A stretch of 64,000 nt of DNA from Phycomyces blakesleeanus NRRL 1555(-) (Eukaryota > Mucoromycota > Mucoromycetes > Mucorales > Phycomycetaceae). Positions 22,501 through 35,158 of the stretch are shown here, one piece after another. The translations under genes and the position numbers were made by a program. A model generated the notes under the pieces. That model was not told the DNA's origin, did not search any database, and saw nothing but the letters and a program-made list of their open reading frames with translations. Numbering within the stretch: the first letter of the stretch is position 1; every line of letters starts with the position of its first letter. The DNA lies in assembly GCF_001638985.1 (NCBI RefSeq), contig NW_017265163.1:124001-188000 (forward strand), read 5' to 3'.

Positions 22501-22572
22501 TGGAGACGCCGGGGTTCGAACCCGGGGCCTTTCGCATGCAAAGCGAATATGATACCACTACATCACATCCCC
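22501..22572 (-). tRNA. tRNA-Ala (TGC anticodon), no intron
   Basis: Read on the minus strand, the acceptor GGGGATG pairs with CGTCTCC and includes the G3-T70 pair that marks alanine tRNAs. The anticodon loop is TTTGCAT, and the T-arm GGGTTCGAACCC is perfect. The discriminator A corresponds to 22501. Confidence 0.95.
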
Positions 22573-23294
22573 ATTTCATGACTAACATAAGTGTTGTAAA
22601 ATTTTCAAGCATTAATTAAAAACGTATATTTGTTTGCTGTGACGTCAACTTATGGACAGACTACACACCTACTGAGCTTTCTCCTAAATATGAAAATTTC
22701 TTGTCAAAACCAAATTTTCTATTGGCTTAGAGTATGAATTGAGATTAAACATGACAAGCTTCAGATTTGGAGGAGCAAAATAATGAGATATATGCCAAAA
22801 AAGGATTAAACGTATTTTTTGAGCCACTTAATTGAAATTCAGACAGAGAAAAACTTTAAAATGGGAGGAGAAAAATGGATAGCTCTGAAAGAGAAGATTT
22901 TATTGGACAAAATTTTTTTCTGTTGAGAAAAATGCATTTTTTTGACAAGTCATTTTGCAATCAATATTGGAAATATTTACTAATATTCACCAGAACATGC
23001 TAAACTTTGAAACGTTAAGAACACTAGAAAAACATATGGGAATTACCATATACAAAGTTAAATTATAACAATAGAAAATCTGGGGTATTTTTTCATCTCA
23101 GCTTTTTTTGTGTGTTCAAGATAAAAACACTGTTTTCCGGTTTTCTATTGGCTTGGATACAACAGACAAAAATATTATTTATTATTATTATTATAAAGAC
23201 ATAACAATTCATTATAAAAACATAGTAGATTTAGTAAACGTTGTACTTGTTTTCTTTTTCTCTTAATACTTCAAAGTAAAAATAAATAAACATT
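22573..23294. other. Likely left subterminal region of tnp2 copy 3
   Basis: No genes. It contains TTCTATTGGCTT at 22717 and 23141, like the CCAATAGAA motifs in the CACTA subterminal array, but no CACTAC terminus could be placed. Confidence 0.4.
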
Positions 23295-26200
23295 ATATCC
23301 ACAATTCCTGAACTCTACAACGAAAAGTGTTATTGTGCTGGATGTAGTCAGAACAATCTCGGCTATAGTTTTGTTGCCAGAAGAACTGCTCAACGTCATA
23401 ACAAAAGGGCAAGACTAAATGCCATAAGATGTGAAAGGGGTACAATATTTGAATTTATTTAATTGTATTGTAATCCATGAAATAACATATTGTAATAGAC
23501 ATATCTACCCAAAGAAATATGATGGAGGTCGATGATGAACGTAAGGTTTATTTAATTCAGATACTGTTAGATATTAACCAAGTGTTATATTCTAAATGTA
23601 ACTATCTTAACCCATCAACCCGGAGCCCTGGAAGAATTGTACACTCAGACAAACTCATCTGTTTGGGAAAGAGCTTCAATGTCTGACACTGAAGACGTTT
23701 CCGTTACTAATGACATGATCAGCAATGGCGACAATGATGACAGTGGAAGCAACAGCAATGAAATCAGTGAAGACGAAAGCAAAGATGATGTTATTGAGCT
23801 CGACAACAATGAATTGAATAGTGAAGGTCAGTTAGTGTTAAAAATTTTAAAAAAAGCATTATTTTTTTTTATAATAGACTTTTTTGCCACCCCCGATATG
23901 CCCCAGAACCCAGTGCACAGGTTCATTGCTAATTTTGTGGTGATGTTTGCTTCCCGCTATGTAGTTGACAAGGGCGCTGTTGTCTTGATCGAGTTCATCA
24001 ACAAGCTTTTGACAATTTACGAGCAGGATTTCCAACTGCCCTTGAGCCTTCCTAGTCTTCAGCACATGACAGGTTTCTCAGCCATGACTAAAGGCATAAA
24101 GAAATTTGTTGTGTGTCAGGATTGTCACAAGATGTACAAAGAAAGTACATCTGTCCCGTCTCATTGCGATTTTGTAAAGCTTAGTGCATGCTTGTCTTGC
24201 AACTGCCAATTGACGAAAACATCAGCATCGGGTGCTTTGGTGGCCAAGCATTCATACTTGTACCAGTTCGTTGTTAATACTTTACAAATGTTTTTTCTTT
24301 GTTCAGGATTCAAGGATAAAATTAGACATTGGAATCATGAGCTGAAGATGGTGGATACAATGTGTGACATATATGACGGTGCCATGTGGAAGGAGCTCAA
24401 AGACAAAGATGGTGTGCAATTCACAAAAGATTCGCATTCATTAATGTTGACTCTCAACATCAACTGGTTTCAACCTTTTGATAACGTCACGCACTCGACT
24501 GGTGCCATATACCTGGTAGTAAACAATCTGCTTCACAATGAAAGATACAAGCCAGAGAACACACTTCTTATAGGATTGATGCCTGGCCCAAAAGAACCCA
24601 AATCTGAAGAGATAAACCATTATCTCCAGCCTATGGTAGATGATCTGATAAGATTGTATGAGGGACTGGCAATCTCAACTTTCGAGTGTCCTAGTGGTGT
24701 CTGCGTCTGTGCCGCATTGATGATGGTGGCCTGTGACATCCCGGTAGCAAGAAAGACATGTGGTTTCACCTCGCACAACAGTACATGTGCATATAACAAG
24801 TGCAACAGACATTTCCCTTGCTTGGAAAACGGTGTCAATGTTGACTTTCATGGGTTTGACTTCTCTCGGTGGGTGCTTCATGACAGTGTAGAGAACAGAT
24901 TGCATGCTAAGGAGTGGGAAAGTGCTAGTACCCCCTCAGAAAAGCATCAGCTGCAGGTTGAAAATGGTGTTTGATGGTCGCAGTTGCATTGCCTTGGATA
25001 CCTAGATCTAGTACGTGGAACGATCATTGATCTCATGCATAATTTATTCCTGGAAACACCAAAAAGATTGATGGATCGTTGGATCAAAGACAAAGACATC
25101 CAAGATGGCAATTTTGCAGCAATGCAGAAGACTGCAGAAACAATGATTGTACCTGATGGATATATCTCGTTGAACTCGAAAATAAAAAAGCAATTTTCGT
25201 ATATGAAGGCAGACAAGTGAAAGTCGTGGGTGCTCATATACTCGCCAGTTCTGTTGAAAGATATTCTTGCAAAAGACAGATTCGAAAACTGGATTAACTT
25301 TGTTGATGCATGCTGCCTGTTGATCAAGCCAACAATCACGTCCGATGAAGTCAACACTGCCCATCAGTTTCTTCAAACTTTTTGCACCAGATGTGACGAG
25401 CTGTACAACGCTGAAATCCTCACCTGTAATATGCACCTACACCTCCATCTTCGTGATACAATTCGTGATTTTGGACCAGTGTACAGTTATTGGCTATTCG
25501 GGTTTGAGCGATTAAACCGGTTGTTAAAAAATTTGAAGACAAACAGGAAAATTGGGTTTGAAGAAACATTTATGAAGAAATTCATTGAAGGTGTATGCAA
25601 AGACGATCTTGTCAATAGTCTCCCCCAGAGTACCCGCCAGACATCTGCACTTCCTCTCCTTATCAAACTCATTTATTCCTTTACACCCACTACCATTCCA
25701 TCCATCCATCAACATACCTTCTGCATATAGTCATTTGTTGAGGCTTCTGAAGATCCAAATGTACTTATAAAAGACAACGAACCTCTCTCTCCTTCCACAT
25801 TCCCTCTATCATTAAAATCCGCTACCACAATGAGTGACATTCACTATGTTCATCTCTTACAATACTACAAAGTTGCGTACAACAACAAACAATTAGTTCA
25901 CTTTCAACAAGCCTCAGAATCACCACACTTTGTTGACAATACAATCACACTGTTGAAATACATCAACATCCTTGGGCAGGTCTACAAGAGTAAAGGTGAA
26001 TCTGGAAGTCGTGGCTCTCTTGTGCAAGCAAAGTTCATTGGAAGTACTGGTGAGCATATCATCACATACACTGGTCAAATACAGTACATTTTCACCCATT
26101 CTTTCACTTCTCCACCCTCCTCTTCATCCCTTGCCCCTTTGCTCTGCACCCATTGCCGCCCAACTCAACTCCTTCACAATTCTCAACATACTTTTGCATT

Positions 26201-26942
26201 TATCAAATGGTACACACTCAAAAACGATTGTTGTAAATGAGTATTGACTACTGCTGTAATTGAGAATAAGTCTGAAGGAAATAATATAAGGCCTCAGCTA
26301 TTCCAGTCAAAGGTGTCTACCGATTACTTTATTATTTAACACACAGGTTTAGCATGCATGATAGTGATTATATTTCATATGATGATATCACCATAATATG
26401 GGATACATCAGTGGATTATTATAAGCATAATTATAACTCATAAACACATTTACTTTTGATGTTAATACTTCATTGGGACTACACACATTTATATAATTAA
26501 TCATACATTAATTATCCCAAGATCACGTTGCTCTGATTAAGGCTCAGATAGGATCGATTACCTGACCCCAGTCATATAATTTTCCCAATCCAAAACAATA
26601 TAAATAGCAGTAGTAGTTCAGTGTAGGAACCTGGTCAAACTTTGATAAAAAATCTTTCTCAATAAACAAAACCTACACAAGTTCTCACGAATCTTCGTTC
26701 CTAATTTCAAATCTTCAATTCTTCCTCTTAAAAACTTCTTCAACTTCAACCACTACAACAACGATAAATCGCGAGAGTACAAACACATCGAAACCTGCTT
26801 TCCAACATTTTCTCCTGACTATTTCCAATGTGTATTGCTAGTGCATAGAATTATGTTAGAAGTAGCAACTGCTGAGCACACAAAACGCAAAAAAGTAAAA
26901 AAGATGCTGGTCATTCTTTTGCCAAAAAAACAATACATTTAA
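23295..26942 (+). pseudogene. CACTA/tnp2-type transposase, copy 3, cut by a solo LTR
   Basis: The first exon (about 23295-23439) encodes a Cys-containing finger and RRTAQRHNK like the other copies. Its start codon is now ATA where the others have ATG. Acidic exons follow, then a 51-bp in-frame intron (23827-23877). One frame then runs from 23878 to 26242. It contains IYDGAMWKEL, LNINWFQPFD, LIGLMPGPKEP, NMHLHLHLRDTIRDFGPV and, near the end, YTGQIQYIFTH. Three stops lie in this single frame: TGA 24972-24974, TGA 25218-25220 and TAG 25728-25730. Sequence similarity to copy 1 continues through each. A solo LTR sits at 26229-26760. Taking out the LTR and one 5-bp duplication rejoins the frame to a C-terminal exon ending at 26942. 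Clearly inactive. Confidence 0.83.
26229..26760 (+). repeat. Solo LTR E1 (TSD ACGAT) inside tnp2 copy 3
   Basis: It begins TGTTGTAAATGAG and ends CCACTACAACA, flanked by ACGAT on both sides (26224-26228 and 26761-26765). It has a TATA box (CAATATAAATAGC) and a poly(A) signal (CAATAAACAAAAC). It is about 98% identical by eye to the inverted copy at 37111-37643. Confidence 0.93.
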
Positions 26943-27063
26943 AAAATAATAAAATATAACTCCCTTTTTCAAAGGCACAAAGAAAAGAATAATCATAGTG
27001 TTTGTATCTGTTGGTATGTTTATCATTGTCAGATGGAGGATGTGGAGGATAAGAAAACAAAAT

Positions 27064-28362
27064 TTATTGAAACTCATCTCTAAAAGCCCAGTGAGGGAGA
27101 AGGGACGTCAATCTAGGCGGGACTGCTAAAACAGCATCTCTACTGAAGGACTTCGTCAACATCTGACGCGAATTGAAGTCTATGCGATTGTGCATAAAAT
27201 CATCAACAACCGCAAGAAACTGATTGTATTAAATACAAATAAGTGATTAATCAAAGTTCTGTTTTATTTAAATCCATAAAAAAAAACAAAAAAACCTATA
27301 TATAATAATGTAAATAAAAGAATTTACCTCATTGCTTCTCCAACTTGGACGCACTGTACAAATCTCATGCTTGCTCAAGACTCCAGGTATATCGTCTTTA
27401 GATTCGCTCTCAGACATCTCTTCTTTTTGTAAGAGTCTGTTGCAGCTCTTATCCATCTTTACATCAATTTCAGCCTTGAATGTATGGTAGGTCAGCTCAC
27501 AGCAGTCAAAATACTAGTTTAATAAATATATTAATATAAATACATTTAATTTGCAATCAAAATGTACTTCTAACATACATCGGTCTCTTGACCTGCTCTT
27601 CTTGACCGAGAATTTGTCTTTTTGCGCGATTCATATAATTCCTTGATTTGGCGTCTCATTCCACAAAAGTTTGTGTATATACAATCGCTAATATTGGCCT
27701 GTCAAACACTAGTCCCAACAACCTTTGGAGCCAGGTATGCATGAAGGTCATGCATCAGCTGTCTGTTGGGTGGAAGTCTGTAATCAACATTAACATCCCA
27801 ACTGCGCTTGCTGTCATTAGCTGCAACTAGTTCCGGCTTATTTGATTTGAAGTTGTGTTCCTTCAACTCTCCTCGGATAAGAGCCTATACTTAGTGTGAG
27901 ATATTATGTTGATGAACTACTGTACATCTCAACACTTACTAAAACTCTATTGTGATCCTGTTTACTAAGCTCACCAGCGTTTGCACCAGTAAGAACCACT
28001 GGACCAACAGAAGAAGCAACAGAAGGAGCAACAGAAGGAGCAACAGAAGGAGCAACAGAAGGAGCAACAGAAGAAGCAACAGAAGGTGTTGTATGCCAAT
28101 CCAGAGTAGAACCAATGGAAGAAGCTGCGAAAGGGACAGAAGCAGAAGCATGTATAGTATTAGAAGCAATAACTGCAAGAAGTTCTCCAGAGGCATTGGC
28201 AATGCTACCAAGTATTTCCAATAAATCTTTGTTGCTCTTGATGACAATGCCAATGTTGGAATCCATAGTCTTGAGGCTTTCCTCCATAGTGATGAGTCTT
28301 CTTAAAAGCTCAGCATATTCTGGGGATGAAGCTGGGGCAATTGACTGATGATTGTTGGCCAT
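27064..28362 (-). pseudogene. Partner gene of tnp2 copy 3: coiled coil, PSVA repeats, unknown C-terminal domain
   Basis: Four exons (28362-27940, 27884-27579, 27513-27328, 27219-27064) join in phase to 356 residues plus a stop. The only defect is a TGA at 27704-27702 in exon 2 (CGA to TGA would explain it). The N-terminus is a coiled coil (ELLRRLITMEESLKTMDSNI), followed by alternating PSVA/SSVA repeats encoded by GAAGGAGCAACA units at 28010-28085. The C-terminal part has RLPPNRQLMHDLHAYLAPK, CTVRPSWRSNE and PPRLTSLLPHWAFRDE. I do not recognise a named domain. It lies tail-to-tail with the transposase, about 120 bp away, and has the same plan as the CACTA accessory protein (coiled coil plus compact domain) without obvious sequence similarity. 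A role in the element is inferred. Confidence 0.6.
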
Positions 28363-30200
28363 GGTCTGAAAGCTATTAAATAAAATGTTATACATGAGTT
28401 TATTGTTAATTATATTTGTTTTATATATCTATTCATTGTATATATAGAGTGTTATTAACATACAAAAGAAGTTAGATATTAAGCAAAAGAATAAAGTGTA
28501 GTTAATGGAAAGATGGTAAAAGTAAAAGCAAGAACCCATTTATTATATTACACTTGTTGCTATAAATACTCAGGATTTCTTTAATATGCGTATCTCTATT
28601 AATACTTCCTGGAATTAACGGGGTGCAAATTGGCTTTGAACATGCTTTTTTCAACTCAATCCAATATATGATTTCTGTCTTTCGGCCTTTTGGCCCTTTG
28701 GTCTTTTGGTCTTTTTGTTTTTTTTCATTTACAAGTTTTCTCTCTTCTCTCTCTTTCCAACATTTATTATATTCACAGATTTTTTTTGGTAAGATATCTT
28801 CTTCTTTAATATTATATATATATATATAACTAAAATGATAATAATTGTTTTCTATTGCTATAGACACTCGCGTTTTGTTACCTTCTGATGCATCTCCTTC
28901 ACAATGTCCATCCAAATTAGCTAAGGTCAGTAAATATACTTTATGCCGTCATCCTATAAAATTATTCTGACTTTTTCCTTTCTTTTGTATAGGCCATATC
29001 GCCGAAATTACTCTCTACTATTAAACACAGTTATGAACACGGTAATATTTTATTTTGTTTCAATCTATCTCTTTTTAATAAGCACACGGCTTAACATAAT
29101 TTCTATTGTAGATGAATCTCCCTCTCATGAGCACATCGCGAATCAAGAACTTTCATTTCATATGAGTGTCATTGACATAGTAATTTTTTTTTGTACATAT
29201 AACAATATTATTTATTTTGTATATTAATGTATATCATTTACTGAAGACAATATTAGCGTCTCCTATGTACTCTCTTGGTCTGCCAATAAATCCTTTTGCT
29301 TCGGGTAGGTAAATGAAATATTCTACTACACAGTTCACAAAAAATAATTTTTTTTCAGCATTTTTATAGCCAAATAAAGTATATTGAGTACTATGGTTCA
29401 CATTCATGACGCCTTTTCTTTTTGTCTCTGGTAAGCTATTATATTGCAAGCATAATTACATATATATATTCTTAATATCCACGACTTCTTGTTCAAACAG
29501 CTAACACTTTTCTAATTTCATAGAACAACCATTTACAAGCAAACAACACACAACTGGGCTTTTCTCTGGGAGATATTGTTTGGAGAATACTTGTTTTATC
29601 AGAACATTGGCCATTTCAAATTGTATGAAGGATAGAACACTAGCCAGAACGTTCCTGAATATTAAATATAACCACTGTACTATAAACCTAAGGATATTCT
29701 TTTCTTTCTAATAAAAACAAAATAAACCAATAATTATTATAAATAAATTAAAGATCAGAGAAGTGTATGGAAGCAAACAGTACAAGAAGAAGTCTCTAAG
29801 ATTGGATAGAATAAATTCAAATACAAAAAAACCCTGTAAAAACTGACATATCCATAAATTAAATAATGTAAAATCTGGCATATCCGTATAATCGATCTTT
29901 CATTTATCATTCTTTTAATCGGGAAGCGGTAGGATATATTACAACAAAACATAATTCTGAGTTGCTGTTTTAGTGCATGTGGTAAAAACCCATATACAAA
30001 AAATGCAAACACATCCTACTATCCTGCTGTTCTGACCTTTTCCTATGTTCAAAAGTTGGTCTTACCACCTATGAGTAAGCCAGCTTTATACACTTGTAAA
30101 AACTATCTGATTGCATCATAAAACCTGGTCTTTTCACATAATTAATTACAGTTTTACACATAAGAAAACCGCACTTCTTTTCCAGTGTACTTCACAATTC
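28363..30200. other. Stretch with exon-like relics only
   Basis: No gene can be supported. At 28862-29175 on the plus strand, three short exon-like blocks are separated by GT..AG intron-like pieces (TRVLLPSDASPSQCPSKLAK; AISPKLLSTIKHSYEH; DESPSHEHIANQELSFHM), perhaps part of a transposon gene. At 29449-29234 (-) is an unrecognised 71-codon frame. The rest is AT-rich. Confidence 0.35.
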
Positions 30201-32700
30201 TTTGCTTCCCAGTTTGACCAAAACTGAAGCCAGACTTGTCCACCTCCAGGAATCCAAGCCAGCTAATTTGGCACAACAAGCCAGCATGCGATGGATGGAA
30301 TCTGGTAAGCAGTCTAATGCATATATCTATAGACTTATCTAATCTCATACAATTGCACACTTTATTACCTCTCTCTATGACCCCACATCTAGAGAAATTT
30401 TCACTTCCACCTCTTCCTTGCTTATATACACACGTCAATTATATGAGACACTGTACTCTGCTGAGTCCATTGACCTTGATGCTACTCATAATCTCATCCA
30501 GTTCTTACCCTTGTCTGACTGCCTCTCCTTGTCCAGTTCTGCCTCTCTCATTTATCTCATCACTGCTTCCAAACTTGAGTCCATATTGAATCTCACGCCC
30601 ATCAACTCCAGCCCTGGTTTGGATGGTCTTCCTTATCCTCTGTGAAAATGGTTGTTCCTCTACTCATATGTGCGAAAGTTGGCTGTGGCAGTTTACCAAG
30701 ATGCCCTTAGTAATTTATTTCTATCTTTCTGATTAGACACAGTGCTGGTGCTTCTCCCCAAGGCTAGCAACACTTCTATCCTCAAGAACTGATGCCTACT
30801 TTTGTTTATTAATTGCGATGCCAAAATATTCACCAAGCTCCTTGCTGCCAGGCTCCATTCTTGCATCAGACCTCTTATCACTTCTTTCTAATCCAGCTTT
30901 ATATCTAACCGGTTTATTGCTGACAATGGCCTTCTTACCCACCTTGTCATGTATCATGCTCAATTGACAAAGCACCTGGGTGTGGCTTTGCTTTTGGATT
31001 AAGAGAAAGCCTATGACCGAGTCCACCCATCCTATCACTGTCTGTTCTCTCCAACTTTCACTTGTCTGTCATTTTCATTGATTCAGTCCTTTGTCTCTTC
31101 TTCTCCACTCAGATCCACGTCAATGTCAACAGCTTTGTCTTGGCTTCGTTCTCTCAAGGCGACCCCCTATCCTCCCTTCTCTTCAATTTGGCCTTTGACC
31201 CGTTACTTCCATCTATTTTCTACTCGCCCCTTATTTTGGGTTTCGTCTTCAACATTCCCTCTCGCATTTCCCCTCCTCATTCAAATCTTTCATGCAAATT
31301 TCTCAAGTTGTTGACTTACGTCAATGACTTGCTTATACTCCTCTCTTTCTCTTACAAACTCGCGCCTCTGCTTTCCCTGCTCTTCGTATATGGTAAGGCC
31401 TCCAATGCCTACATGAATCTTGACAAAACCATTGCCATTTCCCTCTCTGGAAATTTTACACCCAATTGGGACCCTGTCTTGACTTTGGCTGATATTACTA
31501 GCCTTCACAACCATAACTCTGCCAATACAATCTACTATCTTGGTTTTCCTCTTTTATCTCATCTCTGCCAACTTGACTCTTTCCATTCTGCCCCCCTCAG
31601 CAAGCTCGACCAGCACTGTCTTGTCCTTGCACAATGTTGCCTGTCTGTCCATGGTAAGAGCCTGGTCACTAACTCTCTCCTTCTCAGCACCATCTGGTAC
31701 GTTTTGTACATTATGCCTGTACCACCTTCCTTCTTTACTACCATCTGCAAGTCCATTCGCACCTATCTTTCCCTTGGGTTTGGTAGCCCTGCGTGGGATC
31801 TTCTCTGTCAGCTATAACACAAGGGTGACTAAGAAATCCTGAACCCTGAGAGCCAATAAAAGGCCCTACAACTTTGCTGGATCTTGCCCACCCTTTGGGA
31901 TTTGCATACTTGGGCTCAGTACATCTTTCCCTATCTCACATTTCTTTTTCAACTTCACTTTTCATCCCCTTCCCCCACAATCACACTTTTGTATCCTCTA
32001 CACTTCTCTATATTTCCTTTCCCTCTACAGTCACTCTTATGCACTAGTAAACATCTCCATCCCTTGATCATTCCTTTCTCAATCCACTTCTCTCCCGCTA
32101 CTGCTCTCACTCTTCTGCTGCATGACATCTGGACATTTCTTCCTTGTTTCTCTAATTCAAATCAATGGTTGCCCTCTCCACAAGGCTATCACTGGTTCCT
32201 TTTGACATTACCTTCTCACGTCTCCTTCCTCTCTTTGTTAAGCTAATATTTTCTGGAAATTGTTCTGGCAGTGGTTCATGTCACACAACACATATTACTT
32301 CTGATGGAAAATTCTCTGGCTAAGGGTCTCCACCACAGAGTTTGTATTCAACTGCACCTCCTCTTTTCTTTCTAGTCCAAACTGTTCTCTCTGTCTCTCT
32401 GCAGTGGACTTGCTACAACATTTCATCTTCTTCTGCCCCCACAAGTTTCCTGTGTGGACATTCGTACTGTAGCAAATGTGCCCATTGTGATCCATTTCTG
32501 ACATTGCCTGGCTTTTCACTCATACTTGGCTTTCTCCCTCCATTTCCTCCTCTCTCCAGATTGCGATTGCCTCCATTATAATTTATACCATCTGGCATGC
32601 ACACTGGGTATTTGTCTTTGACAACTTTTTCTTCCTCCTTAATGCAGTTACAGCTAAGGCAGGGACTGTCATACATAAATCTCATAACCTCATCTTCTCT
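30200..32700 (+). pseudogene. Heavily decayed LINE (non-LTR retrotransposon) ORF2
   Basis: Reverse transcriptase blocks appear in order on the plus strand, across several stops and frame changes: INSSPGLDGLPY near 30605, SSFISNRFIADNGLLTHL near 30900, GVALLLD.EKAYDRV near 30985, QGDPLSSLLFNLAFDPLL near 31160 and LTYVNDLLILLS near 31310 (the catalytic YADD is now YVND). GKASNAYMNLDKT follows. A zf-RVT-like block (FWKLFWQW .. C..C .. HFIFFCPHKFPVW) is near 32250-32455. It is a different lineage from the LINE at 45-51 kb. No endonuclease or ORF1 was seen; the 5' end is probably truncated near 30.2 kb. Confidence 0.72.
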
Positions 32701-33481
32701 TAGCTAGTGTATTTATCTCTTTCTTTCCTCTTCTGTAACTATCTTTCTCCAAACTTATTTTTAAAGGCCACGTACTATATACATTGTCAGTTCCAATAAT
32801 TACAAAAAAAAGGTTTGCTCTTTACTCAATTATGATATATATACTACAAAGAAGTTTCTTTATTTAACATGTTGTTTGCTTAATCTTTAGAGAATCAAGT
32901 ACAGTAAATATTTATATTGCTATATCACAAAAGAAATTAGAAACCAAATATGATTATATATGGAGCCCTAGCAATATGATTTGTCTAGAAAATTTTCATC
33001 TGTGTAATATTGCAAATTAAAAAAATCATCCAAATAGAGAAGAAAATAAAGTTCAAGTAAAATAAAATATTTATTAAAAAAATTTTGGAGTTGTTTGGAG
33101 TAACCAAGAAATGATATTACAAAAATTTGAACAAAAGGCCATGATTTATAGAACAAAAAATGTGATATGAAATAAATACCAAATTACTCAAAAAAAAACG
33201 TAGAATTTTTATTAACAATACTAAATTATACTAAGAAATAATAATACTAAACTATGCTAAATTATATTAAAAGATAATAATAATAAAATCTATGCTAATC
33301 CACGCTACAGGTAGAACCAATATGAATCAAATTTACTCAAGTTAACCATGTAAGTAGTATCATTAACTTTCATTAAATCAATCTTACACAGAGACTTGAG
33401 AGAATTGAGAGGCATATAGTCATCAATCATTTCTACTTTCAGGTAGCTATTTTTTATCTCCTTACTCGTGTAAGCAGTAGG
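32701..33481. other. AT-rich stretch without genes
   Basis: Nothing coding is supported. Imperfect ACTAAATTATACTAAG repeats lie near 33210-33290. Confidence 0.5.
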
Positions 33482-34597
33482 TCAAAGAAAAGTAGTCATT
33501 GAGTCAGAAATCAGTCCAATGCTGAGAGTTGTGCCAATACTGTTCTTAATAACAAAAGCAGAAAAGAAATTATCCTTTAAAGTAGTTATGTTGCTAGTGT
33601 CATTGTTGTCTGTGAGTACTTGAGATTCTCTAAGAAATAGATTGTAAAAAGTTTTATCTTTATCATAGTTGGATTTGATAAATTCTGCAATTCCTGGTCC
33701 AGAATACTCTCCTTGTCTGTTGCTGTTAATCCATGATCCATTGGCAAAGTTATGTTGCATAATCTTCTGCTTTGCAAACTTGTGGCAGACATCTCTTGAG
33801 ATGTTCAGTTGGTTAGTATGAATGAGATGCTCTCAAATATACTTGTTAAACTGTTTGTCTTTTTCTGTCTCAAAGTTCAGGACAGGTCCAAACTGTCTGA
33901 TATCTTCTGTCAAATGAGTCATACTGTGGGTCTTTAGCTTGGTAGATAAGGGCAAATGCTTCGGGTTTTCAACATTTGCCATATCAAATTCATGAAGTTT
34001 GACAATCAATGAGTTCACTGCATATTTAACCTGGACGATGTACTTTTCAAATTTAGATTCAACCTGTCTAACAAACAATAATGAACATAGACGACCAAGT
34101 TAAACAAAGCAGGACAAAATTGGGTCAATTATCTTATCATTGGAAAAGTCTCTAAGGAGAACAACAGAAAGAGTCTGTAGCAGCATCTTAAAATCTCTAC
34201 CAAGAAAAGATCCAGAGTGTCTCAAGAGTTGGGTAAACTTGCGAGAAAGGCCAGTTAAGATATTATGTTCCTTCAGACCATTGGCCAGTCTCTTCAGTTT
34301 GCCAGGGTACGGCTTGAGAATTTCTTTCACTAATTCATTGATTAAGTATTTTGCAGTACCAATCAGAATCGTATGCAGAATCTGGACTAGAGTGTTCTTT
34401 GATAGGTCAAACGCTTTCAATTCGAGTAGACATCCAGATAAATGGTTTACAAAACTAAGTGCCCTTGCATTCACAGACGTATTCGTTTTTAAAACATCAG
34501 GCATGATCGTCTCACGTTTGTCAGTAGAATTAGCCATCACATAATGCTCCCAAGTCCTTGGTGTATATTTCTTAAGAAGATATTCCTTGACTTTCAA
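33482..34597 (-). pseudogene. Relic of a tnp2/KDZ-like transposon protein
   Basis: One minus-strand frame runs from 34597 to 33482 with stops at 34102-34100 (TAA) and 33835-33833 (TGA). Across the second stop, the context (..FNKYI, stop, EHLIHTN..) implies an Arg codon CGA changed to TGA. Recognisable blocks are KLKTHSMTHLTEDIRQFGPV, a pattern (H..H..DI..FGP) also seen in the C-terminal half of the CACTA transposases (HLHLHLRDTIRDFGPV in copy 3), and a helical N-terminal part. N- and C-terminal ends were not found. I take it for a fragment of another transposase-type repeat; a specific family is not assigned. Confidence 0.5.
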
Positions 34598-35158
34598 AGG
34601 AATGTTTTGTCAGAGCACACACACTGTAGGAAATGACAGGATTTATACCTCCGACCTCGTACCAAGTTATATACTTGTAACTTCTGTTATTTAAAAGTCA
34701 GTCTTTAAAATACTGAGTAGGTATTGTTTGGGCACAAGCATAGTCTTAGACGGCGTCTCTTCAATTCGTAGTCGGAGAAAGACACAGGGTAGAATACTTT
34801 CTTTTTGGGAAAAAATTGAAAATCAGACCTTTTTGTGTAGCAGTTTTACTAAGTTTTTTTTGAGCAGAATTCGACTTTTTGAAGTGTATTAGAGAAGCTT
34901 GAAACTGACAAGATACATTATTATTTTTGATAAAGATTGTTAGGAAGAATCGTGTAAAAGATATTATGAAATAATAATATTAAATACAAAGATATAATGA
35001 TCATATTATATTAACTTTAAAAGCATAAGAGAAAAAATTTATTGGAATTGTATAAAATTATAAAAGAAAAAAAAAGACTAAATTAGATGGAAAGTATTAA
35101 ATATGTATGTATGTATGTATGTATGCATGTATGTGTTAGATGTTTTTTTAGAAGGTAA
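34598..35158. other. Short non-coding gap before the Helitron end
   Basis: AT-rich, with an (ATGT)n microsatellite at 35101-35133 directly outside the Helitron 3' end. Confidence 0.5.

Noticed and set aside
22551..22566. CACTACATCAC as the left terminus of tnp2 copy 3
   Set aside because: This sequence is the D-arm side of the tRNA-Ala gene, and no matching GTAGTG end or duplication was found.
28502..28915. 137-codon frame on the minus strand (Lys-rich)
   Set aside because: It overlaps intron-like AT and polypyrimidine sequence and has no motif or homologous copy. Probably chance.
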